Assembly (NCBI GenBank): GCA_938743325.2
Contig: OW568878.1
Coordinates: 663,241 to 727,240, forward strand
Length of the DNA: 64,000 nt
Reading direction: 5' to 3'
Source: Pycnococcus provasolii
Taxonomy: Eukaryota; Chlorophyta; Pseudoscourfieldiophyceae; Pseudoscourfieldiales; Pycnococcaceae
This document shows, piece by piece, positions 38,543-47,244 of this stretch. Numbering within the stretch: position 1 is the stretch's first letter; each line of letters opens with the position of its first letter. The position numbers and the translations under genes were made by a program. The notes below the pieces were generated by a model. The model was not told where the DNA came from, ran no database searches, and was given only the letters and a program-made list of their open reading frames with translations.

Positions 38543-40411
38543 TTACATACCTTGGCGGCTTGCATTCTCGATAGGCGCAAGCGCACGACGCGGCGCAAAG
38601 GCCGGATTGTCGTACGTCTTCGTTGCACGCATCAAAGTCTGCTTAACCCGGCTCCTCTTGAGCTCCTCCTGCGCCTTCTGCGCCTCCTCCCACTCGAGTT
38701 CCTCGGTGGTCTTCACCGGAGCTGCGGCAACCCTGACTCGTTTCGTCGAGCGTAACGCGGGACTCTTCGGCGCCGTCAGCTTGGGCGCCGGCACGGGTGC
38801 AGAGGTGCCAGCGCTGGCGGCGCCGCGCAGTGCACGCTGCATGCTTCTCGTCTGCAGCTCCCTGCTCCTCTTGAGCTCCTCCTGCGCCTTCTGCGCCTCC
38901 TCCCACTCGAGTTCCTCTGTGGTCTTCACCGGAGCTGCGGCAACCTTAACTCGTTTCGTCGAGCGTAACGCGGGACTCTTCGGCGCCGTCAGCTTGGGCG
39001 CCGGCACGGGTGCAGAGGTGCCAGCGCTGGCGGCGCCGCGCAGTGCACGCTGCATGCTTCTCGTCTGCAGCTCCCTGCTCCTCTTGAGCTCCTCCTGCGC
39101 CTTCTGCGCCTCCTCCCACTCGAGTTCCTCTGTGGTCTTCACCGGAGCTGCGGCAACCTTGACTCGTTTCGTCGAGCGTAACGCGGGACTCTTCGGCGCC
39201 GTCAGCTTGGGCGCCGGCACGGGTGCAGAGGTGCCAGCGCTGGCGGCGCCGCGCAGTGCACGCTGCATGCTTCTCGTCTGCAGCTCCCTGCTCCTCTTGA
39301 GCTCCTCCTGCGCCTTCTGCGCCTCCTCCCACTCGAGTTCCTCGGTGGTTTTCTGCCCTGGGGCAACGCGCTTTCGCGTGGATCGCAGTGCAGGACTCTG
39401 GGGAATGGTAAGCTTCGACGGAGACGCACCCATGACTGGTGCCGGTCCCGCGCCGTGCAGTGCACGTTGCATGTACTCCTCCTGTCGCTTGCGCTTGCGC
39501 GCCAATTCGCGCTGAGCCTTTTGAGCCTCCTCCGCCTCGCGATCCTCCGTCGTCTTTTGGGCAGCAGCAGCAGCTGGCTTGGCGTCGGCCGTGCGTTGAA
39601 CACGACGCGTCGAGCGCAGAGCTGGGCTCTTCGGTTGCGTGAGTGCTGTGGCAACGGCGGTTTTGGTTGTTGCTGTGCCCGCGTTTGCGTTATCGTTCGT
39701 CGTGCCACCACGCAGTGCACGCTGCATGCTCCTCGTCTGCAGCGCCCTGCTCCTCTTGAACTCCTCCTGCGCCTTCTGCGCCTCCTCCCACTCTCGTTCT
39801 TCAGTCGTTTTCGTGTCAGCGACAGGTCGTCGTCGTGCCGTTGATCGCAGCGCGGGGCTCTTAGGGTTAGTGAGTTTGGGTTCCCACTTTCGTTTTTTCG
39901 TCGGCGGGGCTGGAGCGGCGTCGGCAGGCTCTTCTTGCACGGTCTGCTTTTGGGTTCTTTTGGTGTTCGATCTGGTTGCCCGCTTTGTCGTGGTGTTGGC
40001 GTTGGCTGTGTTGTCCTTTGCTGCTGCTGCTGCTGCTGCTGTAGTTGTTGTTGTCGCTGCGGCAGGCGTCGGTTGTATTTGTTGTGTCGTTGCGTGTGGT
40101 TGCTGCGACGCTGACGCTGCCGCCGCCGCCGCCGCCGGGTTCGCTTTTGTCCCCAAGTCTTCCCTGATATTTTCTGAGATGTAGGCAGTAGCACTGTCGT
40201 TCTCGTTTTCTTCCACGGAAGCGTATCCTTGGAAGTAGGTGTCGAGTGCTTCCTGCTCCTGCTGCTGCCTCTCAACCGAGTCCAAAAGAGCAGGGTTACT
40301 CCTAAAAGCCGCCCCCGACAAGCTTCCCAGGCTCAATGATGAGGAGAAGTCGACGTAGCGCGGCGCGTCGTACTCGTAAGGAACGTGAACATGAGGAGGA
40401 GGAGGAGGCAT
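38543..40411 (-). CDS. TPX2-motif tandem-repeat protein
   Basis: 622 residues from ATG (MPPPPPHVHVPYEYDAPR). The C-terminal two thirds hold six units of the form LT-x-P-[KQ]-SPALRST-x-x-R ... KTTEELEWEEAQKAQEELKR ... MQRALRG. The LTxPKSPxLRT then TEELE order is like the TPX2 central/importin-binding segment of plant spindle proteins, so microtubule or spindle association is likely. Units 4-6 are almost identical in DNA (period 213 bp; 38650-39340), while units 1-3 diverge. The middle is Ala/Thr/Gln-rich, and the N-terminus has YDAPRYVDFSS, seen in some TPX2 relatives. Repeat number may vary between strains. Confidence 0.7.
   Translation of the reverse strand: MPPPPPHVHVPYEYDAPRYVDFSSSLSLGSLSGAAFRSNPALLDSVERQQQEQEALDTYFQGYASVEENENDSATAYISENIREDLGTKANPAAAAAAASASQQPHATTQQIQPTPAAATTTTTAAAAAAAKDNTANANTTTKRATRSNTKRTQKQTVQEEPADAAPAPPTKKRKWEPKLTNPKSPALRSTARRRPVADTKTTEEREWEEAQKAQEEFKRSRALQTRSMQRALRGGTTNDNANAGTATTKTAVATALTQPKSPALRSTRRVQRTADAKPAAAAAQKTTEDREAEEAQKAQRELARKRKRQEEYMQRALHGAGPAPVMGASPSKLTIPQSPALRSTRKRVAPGQKTTEELEWEEAQKAQEELKRSRELQTRSMQRALRGAASAGTSAPVPAPKLTAPKSPALRSTKRVKVAAAPVKTTEELEWEEAQKAQEELKRSRELQTRSMQRALRGAASAGTSAPVPAPKLTAPKSPALRSTKRVKVAAAPVKTTEELEWEEAQKAQEELKRSRELQTRSMQRALRGAASAGTSAPVPAPKLTAPKSPALRSTKRVRVAAAPVKTTEELEWEEAQKAQEELKRSRVKQTLMRATKTYDNPAFAPRRALAPIENASRQGM
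38650..39340. repeat. Tandem 213-bp coding repeats (three nearly identical units)
   Basis: The word GCTCCTCTTGAGCTCC recurs at 38864, 39077 and 39290 with exactly 213-bp spacing, and again, slightly changed, near 38650. Intervening sequence is almost identical. 213 is 71 codons, so gain or loss of a unit keeps frame. Confidence 0.9.
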
Positions 40412-41243
40412 GGCGTGTGGAATGAACGAAATGGCTTGTGTGGGAAAAAAACAATGAGAAGAGGTCTGTCCGGGAGGGCGTTTGAAGTTTCCAGGAAGAA
40501 AAGAACACAGTCGGAAGGGAAGAAACACGCTCGAACTTAATTTTTAGAAAAAGTCGGGTTGTGAATCGGATGGATGCCCCTTTTTTTTTCTAATTCTCCC
40601 TGGTTCACACTTCCATGCAGGCATTGCAGGTGGTTTACTGGTTCGAGGTCCGGGAGGGGAGTCCGGGGTCTCGCCTTATCGTAGGGGGTCCCCTAGTCTA
40701 TGTATTTCACGAATTTCGTTTTCGGGGCGGGGGTGTGTATTTCTTTGGTCGTGTGGCTGGCTTTCCGTGGGTTTGCGATCTGAATAGGGATGGGGATGGG
40801 GCAAGAAAAAAAGGGTAACAATTAAAATCCATGCGAGGAAATGCTGGTGGGTCCCCTCCCCCTCTATGAGTAGGGGGTGAGGTTTGGTGTTTGGTCGAGA
40901 CGTTTGGTCGAAGTGCGTGCCCTCCGTCATTCCGTCAACGTCTCTCTGCCTGGCCGGCGCCCGGCTGGCCTTTTCTTCCGTATTCGCACGGGTCCCGTTT
41001 TCACACCTGGTAAGAACTATTTTATTTCCATGGTGGCGACTTGAGGTCTTACCGGTATTGGTATTGGTAAGTAATTGGAGGTCACACAGCACAGCCCAGC
41101 ATTTTCCTGGGCAGCAAGCACGTTTCGTTTCATCACATTATTCACAGCACGCTTCTTGAGCAGCCCTTCCGAGACTCTCCCCTGGCAGCCTGGGGTCGGA
41201 TCGTCTAACCTTACTTCAGGTTCCCGGGATTCTGTGGGTGGAT

Positions 41244-41274
<31 letters not shown>

Positions 41275-41277
41275 CTA
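40412..41277. other. Intergenic divergent region, no gene recognised
   Basis: 865 bp, mixed composition with short runs of A/T and G. A (CAT)n-type run (41240-41272) leads into the start codons of the next gene. Frames are short and without protein character. Confidence 0.55.
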
Positions 41278-41874
41278 ATGATGATGATGTCTCGCACTCG
41301 TCCCGTTTCGCATCGTTCTTTCTCTCCTTCCTGCTCGTCGTCGTCGTCGTCGTCGTCGTCACCTGAATCTGAATCAGAATCTGTGCCTGCCATCACGTTA
41401 GCGGGACTCGCGGACACAAAGAAACTAAAAGGTTTGGCCCGTCGGTGGATGGAGACGTCCGCCGACTCACTAAGTGCACGAATGCAACGTGACGTCGATC
41501 CTAGCGTGAAGGATGAGAAAGAACAACGAGCCGTCGACGCGTCCAACGAACTCGCCGCGCACTGCCTCGCGGATGGCGACGTCGAGTGCTGGGAAACAAT
41601 CAAAAGTACCTCGCAAACACAAATGGACGGATACGTCGTCGGCTGCGCCATCCTCGCGAGGGACGTTCAGAGAGGAAAGCCCGTCGACGCGTGGTCGTCA
41701 TTCTGGTTTGCCATGCTGCTCATGAACACCATTCCTTTCACACCCATATTCATTCAGCTTCTCGACAAAGTTCCAAACCTCCCGCAGGAAAAGTACATAC
41801 CAAGCCAACTCACGCCGTCGGACGAACGACTTGCACGCGTCGTGCGTGCACGTGGCCGCAAAACGTCCCCTTGA
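41278..41874 (+). CDS. Small unknown protein with one hydrophobic segment
   Basis: 198 residues; four Met codons begin it directly after a (CAT)n run. A Ser-rich leader (SCSSSSSSSSS, then PESESES) could be a targeting peptide or disorder. The central part (KLKGLARRWMETSADSLSAR; DVDPSVKDEKEQRAVDASNE) is helical and charged, followed by LAAHCLADGDVECWETIKST and MDGYVVGCAILARDV, which look like a structured helical domain. One hydrophobic stretch (FWFAMLLMNTIPFTPIFIQL) lies near 145-165. I do not recognise the family; a plastid membrane protein is conceivable. It converges with ALG5, 97 bp apart. Confidence 0.6.
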   Translation: MMMMSRTRPVSHRSFSPSCSSSSSSSSSPESESESVPAITLAGLADTKKLKGLARRWMETSADSLSARMQRDVDPSVKDEKEQRAVDASNELAAHCLADGDVECWETIKSTSQTQMDGYVVGCAILARDVQRGKPVDAWSSFWFAMLLMNTIPFTPIFIQLLDKVPNLPQEKYIPSQLTPSDERLARVVRARGRKTSP

Positions 41875-41971
41875 GAAAATCGTCGCCTTATTTTTTTTTG
41901 TATACGTGTAACACCAACCAACGCCATTTTTGTTTTCTTTTTTTTATAAAAAAAAATAGACACAAGTAAGG

Positions 41972-42955
41972 TTACACGTGTATCTGCCAGATTCCAAACG
42001 AGTACGCGACGACGCACGTGAACAGCTCCAAGGCTATGCTCGCAATGCCACTCACGCGAACTTTCGACCCAGGAATCTCGTTCCACGTCACGCTCACCTC
42101 CTTCACTGGCAAGCTCAACCGTTGTGCAAGATAGAACAACTCCACGTCGAATGCCCAACGGCGCAGACGGCAGTTCTCAAACAGCATACGAGCGGCGTCG
42201 CGGCTGAACAGCTTGAACCCACACTGCGTGTCCTTGACGTTCCTGACGCCAGCCACGAAGCGAACGAGCGCATGAAAGCCGTGCATGAGGAAGTTTCGAA
42301 GTGCGTTGCGACGTGCCACAGCCGCGCTGCTCTGCAAATGTGCACGGCTGCCTGCGACGACGCCTTCACCACCTAAACTTCTCATAGCATCCTCGAGGCG
42401 GTCGACGTCCGAAAACCGCGTCGCGCCGTCAGCATCCGCGAACAGCACGAACTTTCCTCGCGACGCTAGCGCGCCGCGACGCACAGCAGCACCCTTTCCG
42501 CAGTTACGACGCAGCTGGAGGCACCTCACGACATCCCCGCTGTACTTCCGTGCGTACCGCGCAGCCACGTCCTTGGTTCCGTCCGTGCTCCCGTCGTCGA
42601 CGACGATCACCTCGAAGGTGAAGTCCCCGTGCCCTCTCGTCTCGTCGCGACGCTTGCAGAGATACGCGAGAGCCTCGTCCATGAACAGTGGCAGTCTCTC
42701 CTCCTCGTTGTAAGCGGGGACGACCACCGACAGGTCGTGCCGAGCGACGGCGTCTCGGATCGACGGAAGCGGCGTGGGCGACGCCGACGTTCCCTCGACG
42801 GGGTCCCACGACGCGTCACTGAGCTCCGCCGCCACGGCGTCGAGCTGGCGCACCCAGCTCATCCACACACGCGTGAGGATCGCAATGAGCGGCACCAGCA
42901 TGACGGGCAGAGCCGGCCACAGCACCGGCCATAGCACGAGCACGTCGACGCCCAT
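41972..42955 (-). CDS. ALG5: Dolichyl-phosphate beta-glucosyltransferase
   Basis: 327 residues from ATG (MGVDVLVLWPVLWPALPVML); the frame upstream is open but not homologous. An N-terminal membrane segment precedes a GT2 domain: LSVVVPAYNEEERLPLFM, VIVVDDGSTDGTKDVA, NCGKGAAVRRGAL, FADADGATRFSDVDRLE (metal-binding DxD) and VKDTQCGFKLFSRDAA. This order is that of ALG5, which moves glucose from UDP-glucose to dolichyl phosphate at the ER, making the donor for the last steps of the N-glycan precursor. DPM1 (mannose version) is similar but shorter and lacks the N-terminal membrane segment in most species, so ALG5 is favoured. Confidence 0.9.
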   Translation of the reverse strand: MGVDVLVLWPVLWPALPVMLVPLIAILTRVWMSWVRQLDAVAAELSDASWDPVEGTSASPTPLPSIRDAVARHDLSVVVPAYNEEERLPLFMDEALAYLCKRRDETRGHGDFTFEVIVVDDGSTDGTKDVAARYARKYSGDVVRCLQLRRNCGKGAAVRRGALASRGKFVLFADADGATRFSDVDRLEDAMRSLGGEGVVAGSRAHLQSSAAVARRNALRNFLMHGFHALVRFVAGVRNVKDTQCGFKLFSRDAARMLFENCRLRRWAFDVELFYLAQRLSLPVKEVSVTWNEIPGSKVRVSGIASIALELFTCVVAYSFGIWQIHV

Positions 42956-43800
42956 CGCGAATCGGCGGTTTGAAGCTGGAGCGCAATTTTTTCGGTCAGA
43001 GATGGGTGATGGGGGCCAGAATGGGGATCCGTCGTGGAATATGTCCAGACAAGGGAGATGGGGCGGGGCGGATTTTTGGGATCCCGGTTGCGTATTATGA
43101 ACAAAAGGTAGGGCCAAGTTCAATGGCGTTGCATCCGAGTTCGTCGCGCCCGACGCCCAGGATCCTGGGCAGCCCACAGTGAGTTCAATTCCTGAAACGT
43201 CATCGCGTCTTGAAAGGTTGCGAAGGACGCGAATATACGTGGGGGAAGTGGGGGGGTGGGCACACACACTTTGCTTTGGGAAGGCTGTTATTTGCATTTT
43301 AAAAAATACAACTTTTTCAAACTAACCGTCACCCCACCACCCACCCATCCCCGACTCACCTGTGGAGCAACTGGACCACCCTTGGAGAATTACCACGAAG
43401 CAGATGAAAATGAGCCGTGATGTTCGTTCCGTCGGCGTAACGGTGTTGTATCAAAAACTTCACCGCATTTTCAGCCAAGGCGGTGCTGCGGTCATGCGGG
43501 CAAACCAACAAAGGGGGTGGGCGGAGGGTGGCGAGTGAGAGAACGGCGTGCGCACGCTCGGTCATTCCCTCCGCAATGAGAAGAACGCGTGTGCACGCAG
43601 GCGACGGCATGGTGCGAGCCGTAGGCAACGCGCGTGCGAGTACGCGCCGGTGACGACGATGTACCGTGACTTTGCACTAAGCTGCCGATTTCGCGCGCAT
43701 CAAATCTTATACACCGTGGGAGTTGTGTTGAAGTTTGTACAGCGAGGCGCATTCAAACAAAAATCTACTACAAAATCTATTAAACGCTGACGCAACAAGC
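42956..43800. other. Intergenic stretch with one weak minus-strand ORF
   Basis: 845 bp upstream of ALG5. Several GGATCC words and a T-rich zone near 43290-43325 occur. A 90-codon ATG frame lies at 43356-43628 (minus); otherwise there is nothing convincing. Confidence 0.5.
43356..43628 (-). CDS. Possible small gene or exon, unknown (low support)
   Basis: 90 codons starting ATG on the minus strand. The protein (MPTARTMPSPACTRVLLIAE; LVCPHDRSTALAENAVKFLI; FHLLRGNSPRVVQLLHR) reads like a folded domain. Its end, CACAG then GTGAGT, looks like a splice donor, but the confirmed introns here all start GTACGT, so I do not trust it. No family is recognised. A stop codon lies in frame upstream, so it would need an upstream exon or be short. 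Confidence 0.3.
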   Translation of the reverse strand: MPTARTMPSPACTRVLLIAEGMTERAHAVLSLATLRPPPLLVCPHDRSTALAENAVKFLIQHRYADGTNITAHFHLLRGNSPRVVQLLHR

Positions 43801-45609
43801 TTACGCCACGTCGTCGTCGTCTTCCATCGCGACCAACAAAGGGGTTTCCGCGTCACCACGCGAGCCACCCGAACGCGCTCTGACAAAGAGACGCCTAGCC
43901 GAAGAGACGATGCGATCAAACATATCGCGCACATCAGCCATCGACTCAATGCTGTGGCCGCGCGCACGTGCGACGAACCATGCCGACGCGGCCAATGCTA
44001 CGCAGATGGCAATGCCAACGAGGCAGCCTATCACAACGCCCTTGATCGACGAATGACGCTTGGGCGTAGACGCCTTCTCCTCGACCACCAGTGCAATCGT
44101 GCGCTCGATGGCGTATCCGCCACCACGGAAGAGTAGTGTCACGTCTACCGTGCATTTGTTGTCAGATCCGCCGCAACGCGTCTCCTTGTTTGAGGGCAGT
44201 GCGCCGTCGGGCCATTCGAGAGTCAGCGTAACGTCTTGCTTCGCGCCAAAGTCAGATTGGCTGAAAGAGAGCGACTTGGGGGACACGCTTCCGGTGAAGC
44301 GCGGCTTCTCGCCTTCAAAGTGCGACTGCAGCAATACTTCTGCACTAACCTCTGCGTATGGCTCCGCGAGAAGACTCGCAGAGACGGTGGCCACACTCGT
44401 CGCCCCCTTTGCGCCGCCATCCTTCTTGCTCCAGTCCATGACGATCTTCGGCGTGTCACACTCTAAATTAGCATCAGCTTCGCCCGCCACGATGTGCACG
44501 ACAGCTTCCGGAGTGGCGGGGCGACTTTCGTCGTCATCGCCGCAGGGACTCTCGCCGCCAGATACCCAGACTCGCAAACTCGCGTGCGCAGGCTGCGTGC
44601 AATTCACCGCCAGAACGAATGGAGTGTCCTCGCTAGGTTCCGCCGTGATGTTTCCAGCCACGGGAATCACCACGCATGCGTCGGAATCGACGTCGAACCA
44701 CACGCGCGCGTTGGTGAGACTCCACGGGCTGTTGAGCACGAAGGTTCGGTTCACCGCTTCCGTCGTCAGCACGTTAAGCGTGTCGCCGGAATGGTTCAGA
44801 GAAAGGCGCGGCTTTCGTGGGTAGACAGTCACAAATCGAGGAGACGTCGAAGGGCTGAACGACTCGCTGGGTTCCGCTTCGACGGAAAACAGAGCCGCCT
44901 GCCTCGCCTCCTCGTACGGCTCCACGCCTCCCAGGTCGCAGGTGACGTCAATCACCTGCGTGGCGTAGTCGGAGCGCGTGAAGTTGAGCTGGCCCTGCGA
45001 CGCCTTGCACCTGAAGTCGCTCTCAGGTTCCGCAAACAGAACGTCGACGAGAGTGCCCGTGTCATCTCGCGGTTTCTGCAACAAGGACACGTTAAAGCTC
45101 CCAGCCGTGCTGCTTCCCGAGTCCACAACAAGGCAAGGCGGCGTGACGACGACGTCATTCTTTTCCTCCGCCGCAACGTGAACTGCAATCGAGCCAATGT
45201 CTTTCATGATGATTTCTTCCGTATTGTTTAGAAAGTGCAAGTCCGCATCAAAAATTACCGTGGCGTTTGTGCAGTTGCCGTCATCATATGAAAGCACGCT
45301 ACCTTGCACGGCGAATGTGCCAGAGACGTCCTTAACCTGCACAAGCGTCTCAGACAGGCTCACGTTCAAGCACCTGGACGATGCATTGGTTTCCTCTATG
45401 CGCACGACGAGCTCGACGGACTCGAGGCGGTCAGGCTCGGAAGTCGCGTTGTAAGTGACGTTTAAGGAGAAAGTAGACGTGTTGTTCCGCAGAAGGTCGA
45501 GCTCGTTGGGAACTGCCACAGCTGAGAGCTCTTCTTCCGAAGCATTGGCTGAGACGAGCACGAGTGCTGCTGTGGCGAGAAGCCTCACGAGGTGTTCCCG
45601 CAGCGGCAT
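43801..45609 (-). CDS. Type I membrane glycoprotein with beta-sandwich-like repeats, unknown family
   Basis: 602 residues from ATG (MPLREHLVRLLATAALVLVS), a signal peptide. The long outer part has many N-glycosylation sites (NNT, NVT, NAT, NHS) and paired Cys, and alternates polar turns with short strands, suggesting stacked beta-sandwich domains; some segments look alike (SASLLAEPYAEVSAEVLL and NVSLLQKPRDDTGTLVDVLF). Near residues 515-545 is one membrane helix, GVVIGCLVGIAICVALAASAWF, followed by a short cytosolic tail ending EDDDDVA. It is likely a plasma-membrane or endosomal surface protein. I do not recognise the family; Calx-beta-like domains are a possibility that needs a structure-based search. 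Confidence 0.65.
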   Translation of the reverse strand: MPLREHLVRLLATAALVLVSANASEEELSAVAVPNELDLLRNNTSTFSLNVTYNATSEPDRLESVELVVRIEETNASSRCLNVSLSETLVQVKDVSGTFAVQGSVLSYDDGNCTNATVIFDADLHFLNNTEEIIMKDIGSIAVHVAAEEKNDVVVTPPCLVVDSGSSTAGSFNVSLLQKPRDDTGTLVDVLFAEPESDFRCKASQGQLNFTRSDYATQVIDVTCDLGGVEPYEEARQAALFSVEAEPSESFSPSTSPRFVTVYPRKPRLSLNHSGDTLNVLTTEAVNRTFVLNSPWSLTNARVWFDVDSDACVVIPVAGNITAEPSEDTPFVLAVNCTQPAHASLRVWVSGGESPCGDDDESRPATPEAVVHIVAGEADANLECDTPKIVMDWSKKDGGAKGATSVATVSASLLAEPYAEVSAEVLLQSHFEGEKPRFTGSVSPKSLSFSQSDFGAKQDVTLTLEWPDGALPSNKETRCGGSDNKCTVDVTLLFRGGGYAIERTIALVVEEKASTPKRHSSIKGVVIGCLVGIAICVALAASAWFVARARGHSIESMADVRDMFDRIVSSARRLFVRARSGGSRGDAETPLLVAMEDDDDVA

Positions 45610-45974
45610 GGATGATGAGAGCGCGTGCGTTCCACCGTGTCGTGTTCTGGGGAGGGCGTTGTGGCGTGCGCGTCGGGCAGATGCGGGCAATCGGGTCACC
45701 GGGCCGATCCTTGGGCCGATGCCCGATGGGCGATTGGGCGATGCGTCGACCTTGTCGGTGGTTATGAGGATGGTATTTACAAAGTTAATGAGTGTTTCTT
45801 GCACTTGCTTGCCAGCTCGCGGCCGGTATCTTTGACAACTTGAATCAACGTCTGGGAAAACCGGCCGCGAACTTAGTGAGTAAAATCATGGGCAAAGGGG
45901 GACGTTGATATTATTGTCAGATGGCGTTGATGACTTTGACGTTACAAGGAAAGAAAGATGACGCAAGGTGCACA
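45610..45974. other. Intergenic region, nothing recognised
   Basis: Short gap between two minus-strand genes. It contains repeated CGATGGGCGAT/GGGCCGATC words near 45700-45745 and no supported gene. Confidence 0.5.
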
Positions 45975-46832
45975 TTATGAAAACAACTTGCCGATGACGC
46001 TCTTTGCCTGCTGAGCAGGAGAGTTGCACTCGTTCAAGTAGTCGTCGACTTTCGAAATGAGTGAGTCGGTCATAGGTGCGCCAAACGCTTCGCGGTATGC
46101 GTCTCGCGTGCATACCAGCTTCATGTACTTGCATATGTTCGGGTAAGCGGCGTAGCTGACGTCAGGGAAGAACAGAGAGACGTACAGCAAGTAGGATCCG
46201 ATCGCCGCGTCTGCGGCAGAAAAGCCTCCCGAAACGACGTACGGGTCTTCATCCGTTTTGCTTGCGAGGTGGTTCTCGAGCACGACGAGCGGCCGCGCGG
46301 GTTTGCTCGACCGCACGGACGTGTCAACCACCTTCCCTTCCGGCGTTTCGATGAAGAGGCATGGGTCCAGCGTCGCGTTCGCCCACACGACCCACTTTCC
46401 CACCTCCGCCCGTTTCTCGGGCGTGTCGAGTCCGCCGTACTTGTCAGCGAGGTACATAAGAATCGCGCCCGACTCCCACACTTCGAGGTCTAGACCGTCT
46501 CTGAGAGCGGGCACCTGTCCCATCGGGTGCGGGTTCGTTTCGTCTCTCGGGTTGATGAGTTCAAACGGCACGTTAATTTCGTGGAGGTAGAACGAAACGA
46601 GCGGCGATCGCGACCCTGACGAGCCGTAGAGGCGAACATGACCAGTCGATGATGAGGAGGAGGAGGAGGAGGCTGCACATGCACATGCCAACAGACGCCT
46701 TCCCTGAACGTTCTTCTTCTTCTGAAGATGAAGAGCAGGGAGGGTATTATTGTTCACCGCAGAGACGTGACCGGAAAGACGCATGACAGATGAAGATGAA
46801 GATGAAGAAAAAGATGAAGACAAGACGGGCAT
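45975..46832 (-). CDS. Glutathione S-transferase, probably plastid-targeted
   Basis: 285 residues from ATG (MPVLSSSFSSSSSSSVMRLS). The first 65 residues are Ser/Arg-rich and poor in acids, like a plastid transit peptide. The mature part has a thioredoxin-like N-terminal domain (VRLYGSSGSRSPLVSFYLHE, PMGQVPALRDGLDLEVWESG) with the cis-Pro and the E-S pair that binds the glutathione gamma-glutamyl group. The C-terminal helical domain has DPYVVSGGFSAADAAIGSYL, the conserved N-capping box region. GSTs detoxify electrophiles and peroxides with glutathione. No catalytic Cys or Tyr is obvious at the usual place; a Ser (SGSRSP) could serve, so class is uncertain. Confidence 0.85.
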   Translation of the reverse strand: MPVLSSSFSSSSSSSVMRLSGHVSAVNNNTLPALHLQKKKNVQGRRLLACACAASSSSSSSSTGHVRLYGSSGSRSPLVSFYLHEINVPFELINPRDETNPHPMGQVPALRDGLDLEVWESGAILMYLADKYGGLDTPEKRAEVGKWVVWANATLDPCLFIETPEGKVVDTSVRSSKPARPLVVLENHLASKTDEDPYVVSGGFSAADAAIGSYLLYVSLFFPDVSYAAYPNICKYMKLVCTRDAYREAFGAPMTDSLISKVDDYLNECNSPAQQAKSVIGKLFS

Positions 46833-47244
46833 GAAGAACAAAACGGCCCCCCGAAGAAGTGAAGAAGTGAAGAAGGGGGGATGACGAGTGTGTGGCTGCG
46901 AGGGTGGGAGCCTCACCGAGAGATTCACCCGAACCCGAACCTAACCCTAACCCTAACCAAATACCCTAACCCATCTCTTTCGGACCCCCCGAACGAAACC
47001 CCCATTCCATTAAATGGGGGCCCATTCTTCCTTCCTGGCCAGCATGAAAAAACCCCGTCGTCGTCGTCGTCCTCGGCCAGTCGGCCTTCCTTACCCTAAC
47101 CCTTTCCTCCTCCGCCTGGCGATGAGGATCCCTCCCTCTAGTAGATAGTATCTCCCCAGCCCTGCCCTGCCCACCAGGTGCCAGTCCAACTACAACTGTT
47201 CTCCGCCACTCCCTCCCATCACTACGATAATACAGTACGCCGCG
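46833..47244. promoter_or_regulatory. Divergent promoter with telomere-type repeats
   Basis: 412 bp between the GST gene (minus) and the YGGT gene (plus). It contains three CCCTAA-type units at 46940-46957, a further TACCCTAACCC at 46962, another TACCCTAACCC near 47093, and an ATTCCATTAAATGG near-palindrome. No TATA box is obvious. Confidence 0.5.

Noticed and set aside
43361-43628. Splicing of the 90-codon ORF into the upstream frame of ALG5
   Set aside because: The joined frame can be drawn using a GTGAGT donor, but the window's sure introns start GTACGT, and ALG5 homologues begin at the downstream ATG.
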